Shown: one piece after another, positions 32,545 through 41,313 of the stretch
Layout: the number at the start of each line of letters is the position of its first letter
Numbering within the stretch: position 1 is the first letter of the stretch
From: Agitococcus lubricus
GTDB taxonomy: Bacteria; Pseudomonadota; Gammaproteobacteria; Pseudomonadales; Moraxellaceae
Length of the DNA: 64,000 nucleotides
Direction: 5' to 3'
Assembly: GCF_003051055.1 (NCBI RefSeq)
Contig: NZ_QAON01000001.1
Span: 372,001-436,000, forward strand
Made by a program: the position numbers and the translations under genes
Notes under the pieces: model-generated
The model's database searches: none
Seen by the model: only the letters and a program-made list of their open reading frames with translations
What the model was told of the DNA's origin: nothing

Positions 32545-33304
32545 ATCTTTCTTGGCATGGGTTGGCGGTAAAAGCCAACTTTCTAAACAAATTATTGAAC
32601 TTATGCCTAAGCATCATTGCTACTGTGAAGTTTTCGGCGGTGCGGCATGGGTTCTATTCAAAAAGACTCAAAGCCCTGTTGAAGTTTTTAACGACATTAA
32701 CGGTGAGTTGGTTAATTTATATCGTGTTCTAAAGCATCATTTGGACGAGTTTATTCGTCAGTTTGATTACGTACTTCTTTCTCGCGATGAGTTTGCACGA
32801 TTCAAAAAGCAATCGCCTGAATGTTTAACCGATATTCAACGAGCAGTTAGGTATTACTATTTAGTGCGATTAAGTTACGGCACTAAAGCAGTCGATCACT
32901 CATTTGCCAGTGCTGCTAGTCGCGCTTTAAGTATTGACTTATCTCGCTTCAAGGATAGTTTGAGTGAAGCTAACAAACGTTTATCTCATGTGACAGTTGA
33001 AAATCAGCATTACAGCAAAATCATCCAGCGGTTCGATACGGATAAAACACTGTTTTATCTAGATCCCCCGTATTATGGTTATGAGAACTACTATGGTAAT
33101 GGTATTTTTAGCCGCGACGATTTTGCACTGCTGCGAGACCAGCTTAAAGCAATCAAAGGCAAATTTATTCTAAGTGTAAATAATGCTATTGAGATCAAGG
33201 AGCTTTTTAGCGATTTTACTATCATTGAAACATCAGCTCGTTGGAGTTTGGGCTTATCAACTAAGCCCGATAATCCCAATGAGCTAATCATTAAAAATTT
33301 TTAA
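32477..33304 (+). CDS. DNA adenine methylase (D12 class)
   Basis: A 275-residue N6-adenine methyltransferase. The AdoMet site appears as FLAWVGGKSQL (about 25-35) and EVFGGAAWVLF; the catalytic motif is DPPY at 196-199 (FYLDPPYYGY). It is of the Dam/T4 Dam class. It overlaps com by 68 nt, and an in-frame ATG at 32501 is an alternative start. It occupies the position of mom in Mu and probably protects progeny DNA from host restriction. Target sequence cannot be read from the gene. Confidence 0.9.
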   Translation: MSILQSKNMEQTENKPDYNPQGKSFLAWVGGKSQLSKQIIELMPKHHCYCEVFGGAAWVLFKKTQSPVEVFNDINGELVNLYRVLKHHLDEFIRQFDYVLLSRDEFARFKKQSPECLTDIQRAVRYYYLVRLSYGTKAVDHSFASAASRALSIDLSRFKDSLSEANKRLSHVTVENQHYSKIIQRFDTDKTLFYLDPPYYGYENYYGNGIFSRDDFALLRDQLKAIKGKFILSVNNAIEIKELFSDFTIIETSARWSLGLSTKPDNPNELIIKNF

Positions 33305-33317
33305 AGGACATAAATGC

Positions 33318-33341
33318 AAAACGGCCACTATGGCCGTTTTT
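33318..33341 (+). terminator. Terminator at the end of the late region
   Basis: AAACGGCC and GGCCGTTT arms with a short ACTAT-type loop, then a T run. It lies 14 nt after the methylase stop and closes the last phage transcript. Confidence 0.8.
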
Positions 33342-33379
33342 GTAATTCTATTGCATTTAGTGAAAAATTATTACTAGCC

Positions 33380-33422
33380 ATTTATCTCGCAATTGACTGG
33401 TAATTTATCTCGCCGCGCTTCA
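33380..33422. other. Putative right end of the prophage with transposase-site-like repeats
   Basis: ATTTATCTCGC occurs at 33380-33390 and again at 33403-33413, a period of 23 bp, followed by CGCGCTTCA ending at 33422. Mu-like ends finish in CA and carry tandem transposase sites of about this spacing. The exact junction is inferred; the left end is outside the window, so it cannot be compared. Confidence 0.5.
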
Positions 33423-33515
33423 GGTGCAGAAGGTTATACCGATTATCCGAGTTTGACCTCTGCGTAAGCATTTATATGATGAAGCAATAGTCTGTCGATT
33501 GAGTAGTCGACAGAC
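33423..33515 (+). pseudogene. Possible 3' remnant of an interrupted host gene and its terminator
   Basis: Just after the presumed phage end, a frame reads GAEGYTDYPSLTSA and stops at 33465-33467. It is followed by a 9-bp hairpin GTCTGTCGA/TCGACAGAC (33490-33515). This would fit the tail of a host gene cut by phage insertion, whose front part lies left of the window. The hairpin may instead serve the kinase gene that converges from the right. Confidence 0.35.
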
Positions 33516-33543
33516 TCTCCCTCTCCCCCATGTGTTATTAACA

Positions 33544-35025
33544 TTAACCCCATAATTTGCGCCAAAACTTTTTTAGACCATTATCCTTTGTTTTTGGGTT
33601 TTTTGAGCTTTTGGATTTGTTAGTGGGTTTTACTGTTGTTAATGCGGCAACGCGTTGTTTGTGGTTGGCTTGTAAAGCCAATAAGCCTGCGTGCGTGGGG
33701 GCGGCCAATAAGCCTGTTTGAATAGAAGCTAAGGCTTCGTCAAATTTTTTTGCTTCGTAGGCCTCTTCACTCAGCGCTACATAGACCTGAGCAATACGTT
33801 GCAGTCCTGCCAGTGCCGCCGCCTGCTTGCTATCTAAACTCAATACTTGCTGAAAATAGAAAATAGCGTTGTTACGCTCTGGTTCAGCCAGTTGCCCTAA
33901 TGCAAATTGTTGCTCTGCTTGCTGCAACCAAAAAGCCATTTGTGCAGCGCGTGTTTGTTGTAGACCCTTTAAGGCGTGGTCATTATCACTGTCTAAGTGT
34001 AGTGCTTGTTGATAAAAAAACTGTGCGCTGTCTTGGGCTGGAAATAGCCATTGTTTAGCGTTAAAGCGTTGTTGTGCAAGGTTTAGATAATGCCAAACTT
34101 GCCATTGCTTATAGATAATTGGTGATGACATCCACACTATAAAGATGAGACTGCTCATCATGAGTGGCCATTTGAGTGCCTTGATGCGGGTGACGATGGC
34201 GGCGTGAGGCTGTGTGCGAGGCATAGGCTTGGCGTCTAACACATCATCAATCGCTTGAATCAAGGCGTGGCAATCAGCAAAGCGGTCTTCGGGTTGTTTA
34301 GCAAGTAACTGATTGACTAAATTTTGGTAAGCACTTAACTCGGAGTTTAACGTGGGAACGGGCATTTGTACGTGATTGATGACCGTTTGGCTATAACTCT
34401 CCCCTTTGAATGGATTATAGCCTAGGAGCATTTCTACAAAAATGACGCCCAAACTGTAAATATCACTACGTTGGTCAAGTGCTAAACATTGTGCTTGTTC
34501 GGGGCTGCTATAAGCGGGGCTGCCGACAACAATCCCATGTTGAGTGAGTTCTGTGTTAAGACTCAAATTTTTGGCAATACCAAAATCAGTAATCACTAAA
34601 TGGGTATTGTCTCTGAACAGTAAATTGGCAGGTTTTAAGTCTCTATGTACCAAACCGTGCTGATGCACTACAGCAAGCCCTTGAGCAATTTGTTTTAAGT
34701 AGTGGAGGGCTTGTGTTGGATTAAAGACTTGACCTTTGTATTGACTCAGGTCGCCACCTGCAATGTATTCCATCGCTAGATAATAGCGGCCATCAGCTAA
34801 CTGATTGATATCAAAAATGGTAATAATGGCGGGGTGATGTAGCGCAGCAATGGTATGAGCTTCGTGAATAAAACGTTGGACATCTTCGGGGGCTTGTGTC
34901 TGTGTTAAAACTTTGAGGGCGACTTTACGTTGTAGAGACTGTTGGGTTGCCAAATACACGCTAGCCATGCCGCCTTGGCCTAATAATTGGTGTACGATGT
35001 AGCCTTCAATGTGAATCACAACCAT
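33544..35025 (-). CDS. Ser/Thr protein kinase with membrane anchor and TPR-like region
   Basis: A 493-residue Hanks-type kinase. The Gly loop GQGGMASVYLA lies at 16-26, the lysine in VALKVL at 38, the catalytic loop HRDLKPAN at 127-134 and the DFG motif at 147-149. A single membrane span is seen at about 290-310 (PLMMSSLIFIVWMSSPIIY), so the kinase faces the cytoplasm. The C-terminal part outside carries repeated helical units (LDSDNDHALKGLQ, LDSKQAAALAGLQ, APTHAGLLALQANH) like TPR repeats. The substrate is unknown. It stands alone, divergent from the cytochrome operon. Confidence 0.92.
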   Translation of the reverse strand: MVVIHIEGYIVHQLLGQGGMASVYLATQQSLQRKVALKVLTQTQAPEDVQRFIHEAHTIAALHHPAIITIFDINQLADGRYYLAMEYIAGGDLSQYKGQVFNPTQALHYLKQIAQGLAVVHQHGLVHRDLKPANLLFRDNTHLVITDFGIAKNLSLNTELTQHGIVVGSPAYSSPEQAQCLALDQRSDIYSLGVIFVEMLLGYNPFKGESYSQTVINHVQMPVPTLNSELSAYQNLVNQLLAKQPEDRFADCHALIQAIDDVLDAKPMPRTQPHAAIVTRIKALKWPLMMSSLIFIVWMSSPIIYKQWQVWHYLNLAQQRFNAKQWLFPAQDSAQFFYQQALHLDSDNDHALKGLQQTRAAQMAFWLQQAEQQFALGQLAEPERNNAIFYFQQVLSLDSKQAAALAGLQRIAQVYVALSEEAYEAKKFDEALASIQTGLLAAPTHAGLLALQANHKQRVAALTTVKPTNKSKSSKNPKTKDNGLKKFWRKLWG

Positions 35026-35092
35026 CTCTCTGCGTGAATAAGAATCCTGTTTAGGGTCTGTAAACAGGTAAGTTGTCGGACAGACTAGCGGC

Positions 35093-35098
35093 TATAAT
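35093..35098 (+). promoter_or_regulatory. -10 element of the cytochrome operon
   Basis: A perfect TATAAT 74 nt upstream of the DUF1924 start. A TTG-type -35 is only weakly placed (TTGTCG, short spacing), so the hexamer alone is the evidence. Confidence 0.45.
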
Positions 35099-35171
35099 AG
35101 CGTGTTCGAGGCGTGAGTTCAGTGATTTTGCCCTCTGAATGCGGGTAAATACAGTCATAAGAGTAGATACT

Positions 35172-35570
35172 ATGCGTGTGATGGGATGTATTTTACTGTT
35201 GTGTTTACAACAAATGAGTTATGCCGATAGTGCCAGCAGTCAATTGCAGCAATGGTCACAGCAGGCAAAAAAGCAGTCTGCGTCATTTATTGGCTTTGAA
35301 GCTACGCGCGGACAGCAGTTTTTTACTCAATTACACGGCAAAGAATGGCGCTGTACAACGTGTCATACGGCCAATCCGCGTCAACAAGGTAAGCATCAGG
35401 TGACAGGTAAGCTGATTAAACCCATGGCACCTGTGGTCAATCCTGAGCGATTTACCGATGCGGCTAAAACAGAAAAATGGTTTAGACGAAATTGCCATGA
35501 TGTATTGGGACGTGAATGTACCGCCCAAGAAAAAGGCGATATCGTGACGTGGTTATTAACCTTGAAATGA
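35172..35570 (+). CDS. DUF1924 c-type cytochrome (SHP-like)
   Basis: 132 residues from ATG 35172, chosen because a signal peptide follows directly (MRVMGCILLLCLQQMSYA). The heme site CTTCH is at 61-65, with a possible distal ligand region around RNCHDVLGREC. This is the DUF1924 family, related to the sphaeroides heme protein, a periplasmic monoheme cytochrome. It is followed by a diheme cytochrome and a b561 gene, the standard SHP-DHC-cytb trio, which probably moves electrons from the quinone pool to an unknown acceptor. Confidence 0.88.
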   Translation: MRVMGCILLLCLQQMSYADSASSQLQQWSQQAKKQSASFIGFEATRGQQFFTQLHGKEWRCTTCHTANPRQQGKHQVTGKLIKPMAPVVNPERFTDAAKTEKWFRRNCHDVLGRECTAQEKGDIVTWLLTLK

Positions 35571-35579
35571 GATAAATCA

Positions 35580-35996
35580 ATGATAGCGCGCTTATGGCTG
35601 TTGATAGGGGTGTTGGCGAGTCCACTCGTCCAAGCAGACCCGTTAAAGTTTCCTGCCAAAATGTCGATATATGGCCAAGAATGCGGTAGCTGCCATGTGC
35701 CTTATCCGCCATCGTTATTAGGGCGTGGTGAGTGGCAACAAATTACCAATCAACTTGACCAGCATTTTGGCGTAAATGCCAGTCTAGATGAAAAAACCCG
35801 ACAAAGAATTCATGACTATTTGCAACACAACAGCAGTCCAGCTCCACGTGCGATGGCGGCTAAAGGTCAGTTACCACGGATTACTCAAAGCCCTTGGTAT
35901 AAACGAGAACACCGTAATATTGGCCCGAATGCCTTAAAGGTCTTAAAAGCAAACTCCATGTCTAGCTGCCAAGTGTGTCATGGCATTACGGAGTAA
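35580..35996 (+). CDS. Diheme cytochrome c (DHC)
   Basis: A 138-residue periplasmic protein with a signal peptide (MIARLWLLIGVLASPLVQA) and two heme sites, CGSCH at 35-39 and CQVCH near the C-terminus. The segment YPPSLLGRGEWQQI is typical of the DHC family. It lies 9 nt after the DUF1924 gene and is the likely electron donor to it. It ends 8 nt before the cytochrome b gene start at 36005. Confidence 0.92.
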   Translation: MIARLWLLIGVLASPLVQADPLKFPAKMSIYGQECGSCHVPYPPSLLGRGEWQQITNQLDQHFGVNASLDEKTRQRIHDYLQHNSSPAPRAMAAKGQLPRITQSPWYKREHRNIGPNALKVLKANSMSSCQVCHGITE

Positions 35997-36004
35997 CAGA
36001 GCTT

Positions 36005-36634
36005 ATGCAAATTAAAGTGTGGGATTTACCAACCCGCCTTTTTCATTGGAGTTTAGCGCTCAGTTTTGGCGCAGCGTATCTAAGCTCTCGCTCAGACCAG
36101 TGGCTAATTTGGCACATGGGTTTGGGCTACTTAATGTTTGCCTTGGTGATGTTTCGTGTTTATTGGGGCATGGTAGGTAGTCGTTGGGCGCGTTTTAGCA
36201 GTTTTAAGCCGTCAATTTTGGCGGCGTATCGTTATGCGAAACACGCGCTGAGTAAAGAAGAGTTGGCTCACCCTGTTGGACATAATCCTTTGGGGGCATG
36301 GGCTATTTATACCTTGTTAATATTAGTGATGGTGATTGTTGGTAGTGGCTTTGCATATTGGCAATATGACATTTTACTAGGTGAAACAATACACGTATGG
36401 GCAAGTAATCTCAGTTTAGTTGTGGTTTTTTTGCATCTGTGTGGTGTGGTGGTGTCGAGTATTAAACAACGAGAAAACCTGATTACTGCGATGATAACGG
36501 GCAATAAACAGGGCGAAGCGCATCATGCCATTAGCTATACACACGCTGTCTGGGCTTTCTTTTTAATTCTTATCATTCTCACGTTTTTATGGGTGATTGC
36601 CTATAAACCCAGTTATTTAGGCTTAGTTGTCTAG
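36005..36634 (+). CDS. Cytochrome b561 family membrane protein
   Basis: 209 residues from ATG 36005. It opens with KVWDLPTRLFHWSLALSFGA, the hallmark of the b561 family, with the first heme His in LFHW. Four to five membrane spans carry further His residues (LIWHMGLGY, FLHLCGVV). It would take electrons from quinol and pass them to the diheme cytochrome in the same operon. Confidence 0.92.
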   Translation: MQIKVWDLPTRLFHWSLALSFGAAYLSSRSDQWLIWHMGLGYLMFALVMFRVYWGMVGSRWARFSSFKPSILAAYRYAKHALSKEELAHPVGHNPLGAWAIYTLLILVMVIVGSGFAYWQYDILLGETIHVWASNLSLVVVFLHLCGVVVSSIKQRENLITAMITGNKQGEAHHAISYTHAVWAFFLILIILTFLWVIAYKPSYLGLVV

Positions 36635-36750
36635 CCCAGAACCTTCTTAGCTAAAACAAGGTAATACACGAAAAAGTCTAAAAAAACCTTTACAAGTCCA
36701 CATAAAAAGTGTGACTATTGCGTTATAGGCTTACTTTTTGTGAGGTTATT

Positions 36751-36957
36751 ATGAATATTCGTGTCGCTTCTATCATTTTCACGATGGCTTCTGTGGTGAT
36801 TGCAGGTATTTTTTTGACCGTCGCTTTGGTGATGGGGTACGAACAAGCATCGACGGTATGGTGGTCTATTGCTGCGGGACTTGTAGTATCTCTTCCGATA
36901 ACATGGATAGCCACTAACAGTTTGCTAACATTTAGTGCAAAGCAGCAAAATCGTTAA
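36751..36957 (+). CDS. Small two-span membrane protein, unknown
   Basis: 68 residues from ATG 36751, with TGAGG upstream. Two hydrophobic segments (about 5-28 and 37-59) and a short basic tail (SAKQQNR). No family recognised. It stands alone after the cytochrome operon; its own promoter region is the AT-rich stretch 36640-36740. Confidence 0.5.
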   Translation: MNIRVASIIFTMASVVIAGIFLTVALVMGYEQASTVWWSIAAGLVVSLPITWIATNSLLTFSAKQQNR

Positions 36958-37008
36958 CGAGTTAGCCATGACACAAGGATGTGCCTCTAAGTTTTAATAG
37001 CCTCGTCT

Positions 37009-37383
37009 TTAGTCCCACCAATTAAATAAAGCTTCACCCAGCGTTTGGGGTTTCCAATAATTAATATCATGCTTAGACATCCATGATTGAGCAACAAAGG
37101 GAGCATTGAGTTGACTTGTACAATAAACCTGAATATGGGCTAAATGGTGGAGCATATTGGCTAAGAGTGGATGATCAATAAATTGTAGTTTAAAGGGCTG
37201 TAGTTGTTGCGAAAAAGCCCAGTCTTGATTGTCCGAACATAATATATAAATAGTTTGTTGTTTTATTTTGAGAGAGGCAGACATAAAGTTGGGGGTGACT
37301 TCAGGTAATTGAATCTCCATAACGTCAGCACCAACGTATTGACTGAGCCTATAAATAGTTTGTTGAAAGTTACTTCTGTCCAT
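37009..37383 (-). CDS. Small protein at the end of the MoxR/VWA operon, unknown
   Basis: 124 residues from ATG 37383 (MDRSNFQQTIYRLSQYVGAD). It has mixed alpha/beta character and many Gln residues; no family is recognised. It lies 14 nt downstream of the VWA gene stop on the same strand, so it is the last gene of that operon. Its role may be tied to the MoxR/VWA proteins. Confidence 0.55.
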   Translation of the reverse strand: MDRSNFQQTIYRLSQYVGADVMEIQLPEVTPNFMSASLKIKQQTIYILCSDNQDWAFSQQLQPFKLQFIDHPLLANMLHHLAHIQVYCTSQLNAPFVAQSWMSKHDINYWKPQTLGEALFNWWD

Positions 37384-37397
37384 CGTATCTCGCCAAA

Positions 37398-38576
37398 CTA
37401 ATGTTTCACAATGCCGTTTTGAGCAGCCCAAACGCCAACATCTTGTTTATTGAGTGCAGCTGCCATTAAATCGGGAAATAAATCGGGTGTACAGGCAAAA
37501 GTGGGTGAACCTAATGCGGTAAATTGAGCGGCATTACGTGCATCAAAACACGGCGCGCCATCATCCGCCAACGCCAACAAACTAATCATTTGAACACCAC
37601 TACCAATCAAACTCGCAGTACGTTTGAGCAGCTCTGTGTTATTGCCACCTTCGTATAAATCACTAATTAATACCAAAATAGTATCTTCAGGCCGACGAAT
37701 CAAACCTTGGCAATAAGCAAGGGCTTTATTAATGTCCGTACCGCCGCCCAATTGTGTACCAAACAACACATCAACAGGATCATCTAGCATGGGCGTTAAA
37801 TCGACCACCGCTGTATCAAACACCACTAATTGTGTGCTAACGGCTTTAATGGAGGCTAACACCGCCCCAAACAAACTGGCATAAACCACCGAACTCGCCA
37901 TTGAGCCACTTTGGTCGATGCACAAAATAATGTCTTTAACCGATTGCCGATGTCGACCATAACCCACTAAATTTTGCGGAATAATGGTGTTATGTTCGGG
38001 TAAATAGTGCTGTAGATTTGCACGAATGGTTCTTGCCCAATCTATATCTTGGGCGCGTTTTGGCCGACGTGTGCGATTGGCTCGATTGAGGCTACCTGTC
38101 ACGGCTTGTTGCATTTTACCTGCCAAACGCCGCTCTAATTCATCGACTACCTTACGTACCACGAGCCGTGCGGTTTCTTTGGTTTTAGCGGGCATTAAAT
38201 GATTAAGACTAATCAACGTACTAACTAAATGCACATCAGGTTCAACCGCTTGTAGCATTTCTGGCTCAAGCAACATTTGTTCTAGGTTTAGTCGCTGATA
38301 AGCATCTTTTTGCAACACTCTGACCACTGAGGAGGGAAAATATTGCCTAATATCACCCAACCAACGGCTGACTTTGGGCGCAGAACCCCCCAAACCTGCT
38401 TGGCGTTGTTTTGACTTTTGGCTGCTGGCAAACCCTTGATCTTCACCTTCGTCTCCTTGGTTATATAAAGCGGCGAGAGCAGCATCCATGCCTAAATCAC
38501 GGGCATTTAATTCGGGGGTTAATTGTGGCATATTGCCTAATAATAAACGCCAGCGGCGTTGTTGTTCTTGGCTCAT
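37398..38576 (-). CDS. VWA domain (CoxE-like) protein of the MoxR cluster
   Basis: A 392-residue protein. The N-terminal 200 residues are helical and basic. The C-terminal von Willebrand A domain has an intact MIDAS: DQSGS at 221-225, the Thr of LGGGTDINKAL at 280 and the Asp of LISDLYEGG. VWA proteins of this kind work with MoxR AAA+ ATPases as metal-dependent adaptors in complex remodelling. Its start overlaps the L,D-transpeptidase stop. It belongs to the set MoxR, DUF5682, VWA, SWIM and DUF5691, which co-occur in many bacteria with no settled function. Confidence 0.9.
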   Translation of the reverse strand: MSQEQQRRWRLLLGNMPQLTPELNARDLGMDAALAALYNQGDEGEDQGFASSQKSKQRQAGLGGSAPKVSRWLGDIRQYFPSSVVRVLQKDAYQRLNLEQMLLEPEMLQAVEPDVHLVSTLISLNHLMPAKTKETARLVVRKVVDELERRLAGKMQQAVTGSLNRANRTRRPKRAQDIDWARTIRANLQHYLPEHNTIIPQNLVGYGRHRQSVKDIILCIDQSGSMASSVVYASLFGAVLASIKAVSTQLVVFDTAVVDLTPMLDDPVDVLFGTQLGGGTDINKALAYCQGLIRRPEDTILVLISDLYEGGNNTELLKRTASLIGSGVQMISLLALADDGAPCFDARNAAQFTALGSPTFACTPDLFPDLMAAALNKQDVGVWAAQNGIVKH

Positions 38577-39061
38577 GGTAAAATCTCAATGGGTGTGCCA
38601 ATTTTTACTAAATCCCAAACTTCTTGCATATCTTCGTTGTTTAAAGAAATACAGCCATTTGTCCAATCTTTTAATTGAGTCAGTTTTGCTGCCCATCCAA
38701 AACCGTTTCGTTGACCATGAATCATAATCATGCCACCCGCATCAACACCTTTGGCTTTAGCGTTGGCAAGGTCTTGTTTATTGGGGTAAGAAACGTGCAA
38801 AGATTTAAAATAACCACTGTTAGGATTACGATAATCTAAAATATATCGACCTTCGGGTGTGCGTTCGTCACCTTCTTGTTGTTTGTGGCCAACAGGGTTA
38901 GCACCCAACGCAATCGTGTATTGTTTAATAATTTTGCCTTGTTCTAATAGCCACATTTGTCGTTGTGATTTAACCACTTTAACCAAATCAATATCTGCAT
39001 GTGTTATTTGGCAAAACATCAGCACACTAAGCCCAAATAAATAACGCCAGCACTTGCTCAT
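38573..39061 (-). CDS. L,D-transpeptidase (YkuD/ErfK family)
   Basis: A 162-residue exported enzyme with a signal peptide (MSKCWRYLFGLSVLMFCQIT). The YkuD active site is visible as H115 (IHGQRNG) and C137 in TNGCISL. Family members form 3-3 peptidoglycan cross-links or attach lipoproteins. It is embedded between the DUF5682 and VWA genes with 4-nt overlaps on both sides, so it is translated with a cytoplasmic regulatory cluster, an unusual pairing. Confidence 0.92.
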   Translation of the reverse strand: MSKCWRYLFGLSVLMFCQITHADIDLVKVVKSQRQMWLLEQGKIIKQYTIALGANPVGHKQQEGDERTPEGRYILDYRNPNSGYFKSLHVSYPNKQDLANAKAKGVDAGGMIMIHGQRNGFGWAAKLTQLKDWTNGCISLNNEDMQEVWDLVKIGTPIEILP

Positions 39062-41313
39062 AAACGAACTCCAAAAATTTGCGCTAACAAAGGCAACACT
39101 AATTGGCCTCGCTGGTTATTCAGGGTTTGTTGGCGTTGTTGTTGCTGTTGTTGACCACCGACTTTAGCGGCAATTTGTTGGCGTTCAGGATGGCTAAAGG
39201 TGGCAATGGTGCGGCGTAATAACGGTAATAATTGCACAAAATGGTCTTCAGAAAGATGTACCAGCCATGAATCAACCAGTTGCCATAAGGCTTCATCATG
39301 CAACAAACTTAAACCTTGATCGGTTAAAAAGCCTGCAAACCAATGTGCCGCTTGTTCAGGATTATTGGCCTGAGATAAAGCTAAGGCAAAGCGTTCAGCC
39401 GCTTGTTCTGCGCTTAATAACTCATAATTTTGGGCAATACGACAACACCAACCCGCTATCAAACCATGCAAATTAGCCATAGTAGTTAGTTTAAGCACGG
39501 TCTGATGCCATGCTTGAGTCAAAGAGGGTTTTTCTAAACGCTGTAACACGCGGTCAATGGTTTTTAGCTCAGTTAAACGTTGTTCGGCAGCATCATCATT
39601 TAAGCTATTACAAGCAGGGAGCAAGCCAATACAAATACGGGTGACAAAACTTTCCACCACATCACCCACCGCTTGGCTATCGGTTTTGCGCACATCACTA
39701 TAACGCCATGTATTAGCTAATGGCTCAAGGGCATCAATCAGGTGGCTAATATCGCTGCTCTGTGCCGATAAATTCATAATATGGCGAATTAGCGCAGGCA
39801 TGGTTTGGGCTAAATCGGCCAATAACACCGATTGCATTAATTGTGCAACTTTGGCAATGTGTTGCTCGTGAATCAGTTGATGTTGAATATAATTATCCGT
39901 CGCCTCTTGAATGCTTTGTCCCCAAACCGCTGTTTCTAACAGTTTTAGGCTGAGTTCGGGTTGCCATTGTAAAATCCAATTTTCTTTAAAACTGCCACGA
40001 CCGCCACCGCCTTGATAATTGCCCCATGTAATGCCTAATAAATTCAAGCGATGCAAAAATTGGCTACGGGTAAGGTCTAAGTCTTTACGTAAATCCAGTT
40101 CTAAGGCTTTGCTGTCGGCCTCTTGTTTTAAGCGCAGACTTTTACACAGTTTTAAAAAATCTTGTTGAATCGGCAGGCTAGGCACATCATCAGGCACAGA
40201 GCCCAACACCTCACCCACCAACATCTTATGGGCTAATTGGCTGGGTAAAGCATTGCCATGATGCAAAATGCTGACAATGGCTTCGTTTAAATCATCTAAA
40301 TCGGGTAGCTCTCGCCCCCGTAACGCTGCCAAAGAAGCAATTAAGCGTGCGGCATCAATCAATTGTGCACTAGAAGCATCTAAACCTTGAGCGCGTAGCT
40401 CTTGAGCAAATTTGGCCAACCAACTAATACTGATTTTTTCGGCATCAATTGGGTCGTGTTGATAATAAGTCCATAAGTGTTGATACCAAGCAGGTGACTC
40501 GATGCCCGCACCATAACCACTGCTGGTCAATAAACGGCTATGTGTCCATGGAATCCATGCGGCTTGAGTTTTGATTTTATTGAGGGGTTTTAACAGGGCT
40601 GTATCGGTTTTTTTAGTGGTTTTTAGCTCAACAAGGGCAGGAGTATGCCATGCTCCACACACCACGACAATTTGTTGATAACCGTCTTTTTCGGCTTGAC
40701 GCAAACATTGACGCATATAGGCTTCGCGACAGGCTTCACGTTGTTGGCGCGGGCTGCCATCGTCAATCACTTGCTCACGAATCGCCGACATGGCTTCATG
40801 GATGGCTTGAAAGACCTCGCCAACATGAGGACGTTGTTCGACTAAATGTTCCCAAAAACGTTCACTGTCATAATAGCCTGCGGCTTGTGCCAATAAACCA
40901 ATGGGATCAATGATATCGCGCCTAACTTCATCACTTTCAGAGGGAGAGATATCCTCTGAGGGAGTTGGTGAAGCAGGAGCAAGCCAGTTATCCGCAAGGT
41001 TGTATGCTTGCGGTAAATCAATGAATCGTAAAGGGATTTTTTGCTTTAATCCATATTTAATTGCTTGCCATTCGGGCGAAAATTCGGCAAAAGGAAAAAA
41101 TGAGGCACGAGGTTCGTTTTCTTCAGCCACTGAGCCATATACCAGAACTGCGACAGGTGCTTGCATATCGGGATGATTGGCAAAGGGTAAAATGGCTTCT
41201 GCTTCGAGTGGGCCTTCCAACAAAATTAAATCAGGTTGCAAGGCATTTAGCGCACTGAGTACACTACGTGCCGACCCCGGCCCATGATGGCGAATCCCCA
41301 ATAAATGAATCAT
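39058..41313 (-). CDS. DUF5682 family protein
   Basis: A 751-residue protein beginning MIHLLGIRHHGPGSARSVLS, then LILLEGPLEAEAILP and later QIVVVCGAWHTPAL: a TIKI/ChaN-like arrangement of His/Glu motifs at the front and a long helical C-terminal region. This is DUF5682, a partner of MoxR, VWA, SWIM and DUF5691 genes. The N-terminal motifs suggest a metal-dependent hydrolase, but activity is unproven. Start and stop overlap neighbours by 4 nt. A Gln run near the C-terminus (GGQQQQQQRQQ) is notable. Confidence 0.88.
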   Translation of the reverse strand: MIHLLGIRHHGPGSARSVLSALNALQPDLILLEGPLEAEAILPFANHPDMQAPVAVLVYGSVAEENEPRASFFPFAEFSPEWQAIKYGLKQKIPLRFIDLPQAYNLADNWLAPASPTPSEDISPSESDEVRRDIIDPIGLLAQAAGYYDSERFWEHLVEQRPHVGEVFQAIHEAMSAIREQVIDDGSPRQQREACREAYMRQCLRQAEKDGYQQIVVVCGAWHTPALVELKTTKKTDTALLKPLNKIKTQAAWIPWTHSRLLTSSGYGAGIESPAWYQHLWTYYQHDPIDAEKISISWLAKFAQELRAQGLDASSAQLIDAARLIASLAALRGRELPDLDDLNEAIVSILHHGNALPSQLAHKMLVGEVLGSVPDDVPSLPIQQDFLKLCKSLRLKQEADSKALELDLRKDLDLTRSQFLHRLNLLGITWGNYQGGGGRGSFKENWILQWQPELSLKLLETAVWGQSIQEATDNYIQHQLIHEQHIAKVAQLMQSVLLADLAQTMPALIRHIMNLSAQSSDISHLIDALEPLANTWRYSDVRKTDSQAVGDVVESFVTRICIGLLPACNSLNDDAAEQRLTELKTIDRVLQRLEKPSLTQAWHQTVLKLTTMANLHGLIAGWCCRIAQNYELLSAEQAAERFALALSQANNPEQAAHWFAGFLTDQGLSLLHDEALWQLVDSWLVHLSEDHFVQLLPLLRRTIATFSHPERQQIAAKVGGQQQQQQRQQTLNNQRGQLVLPLLAQIFGVRL

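Noticed and set aside
39121-39170. CAA/TTG run in the DUF5682 gene as a phase-variable repeat.
   Set aside because: The Gln run is imperfect and in triplets, so slippage would not shift the frame.
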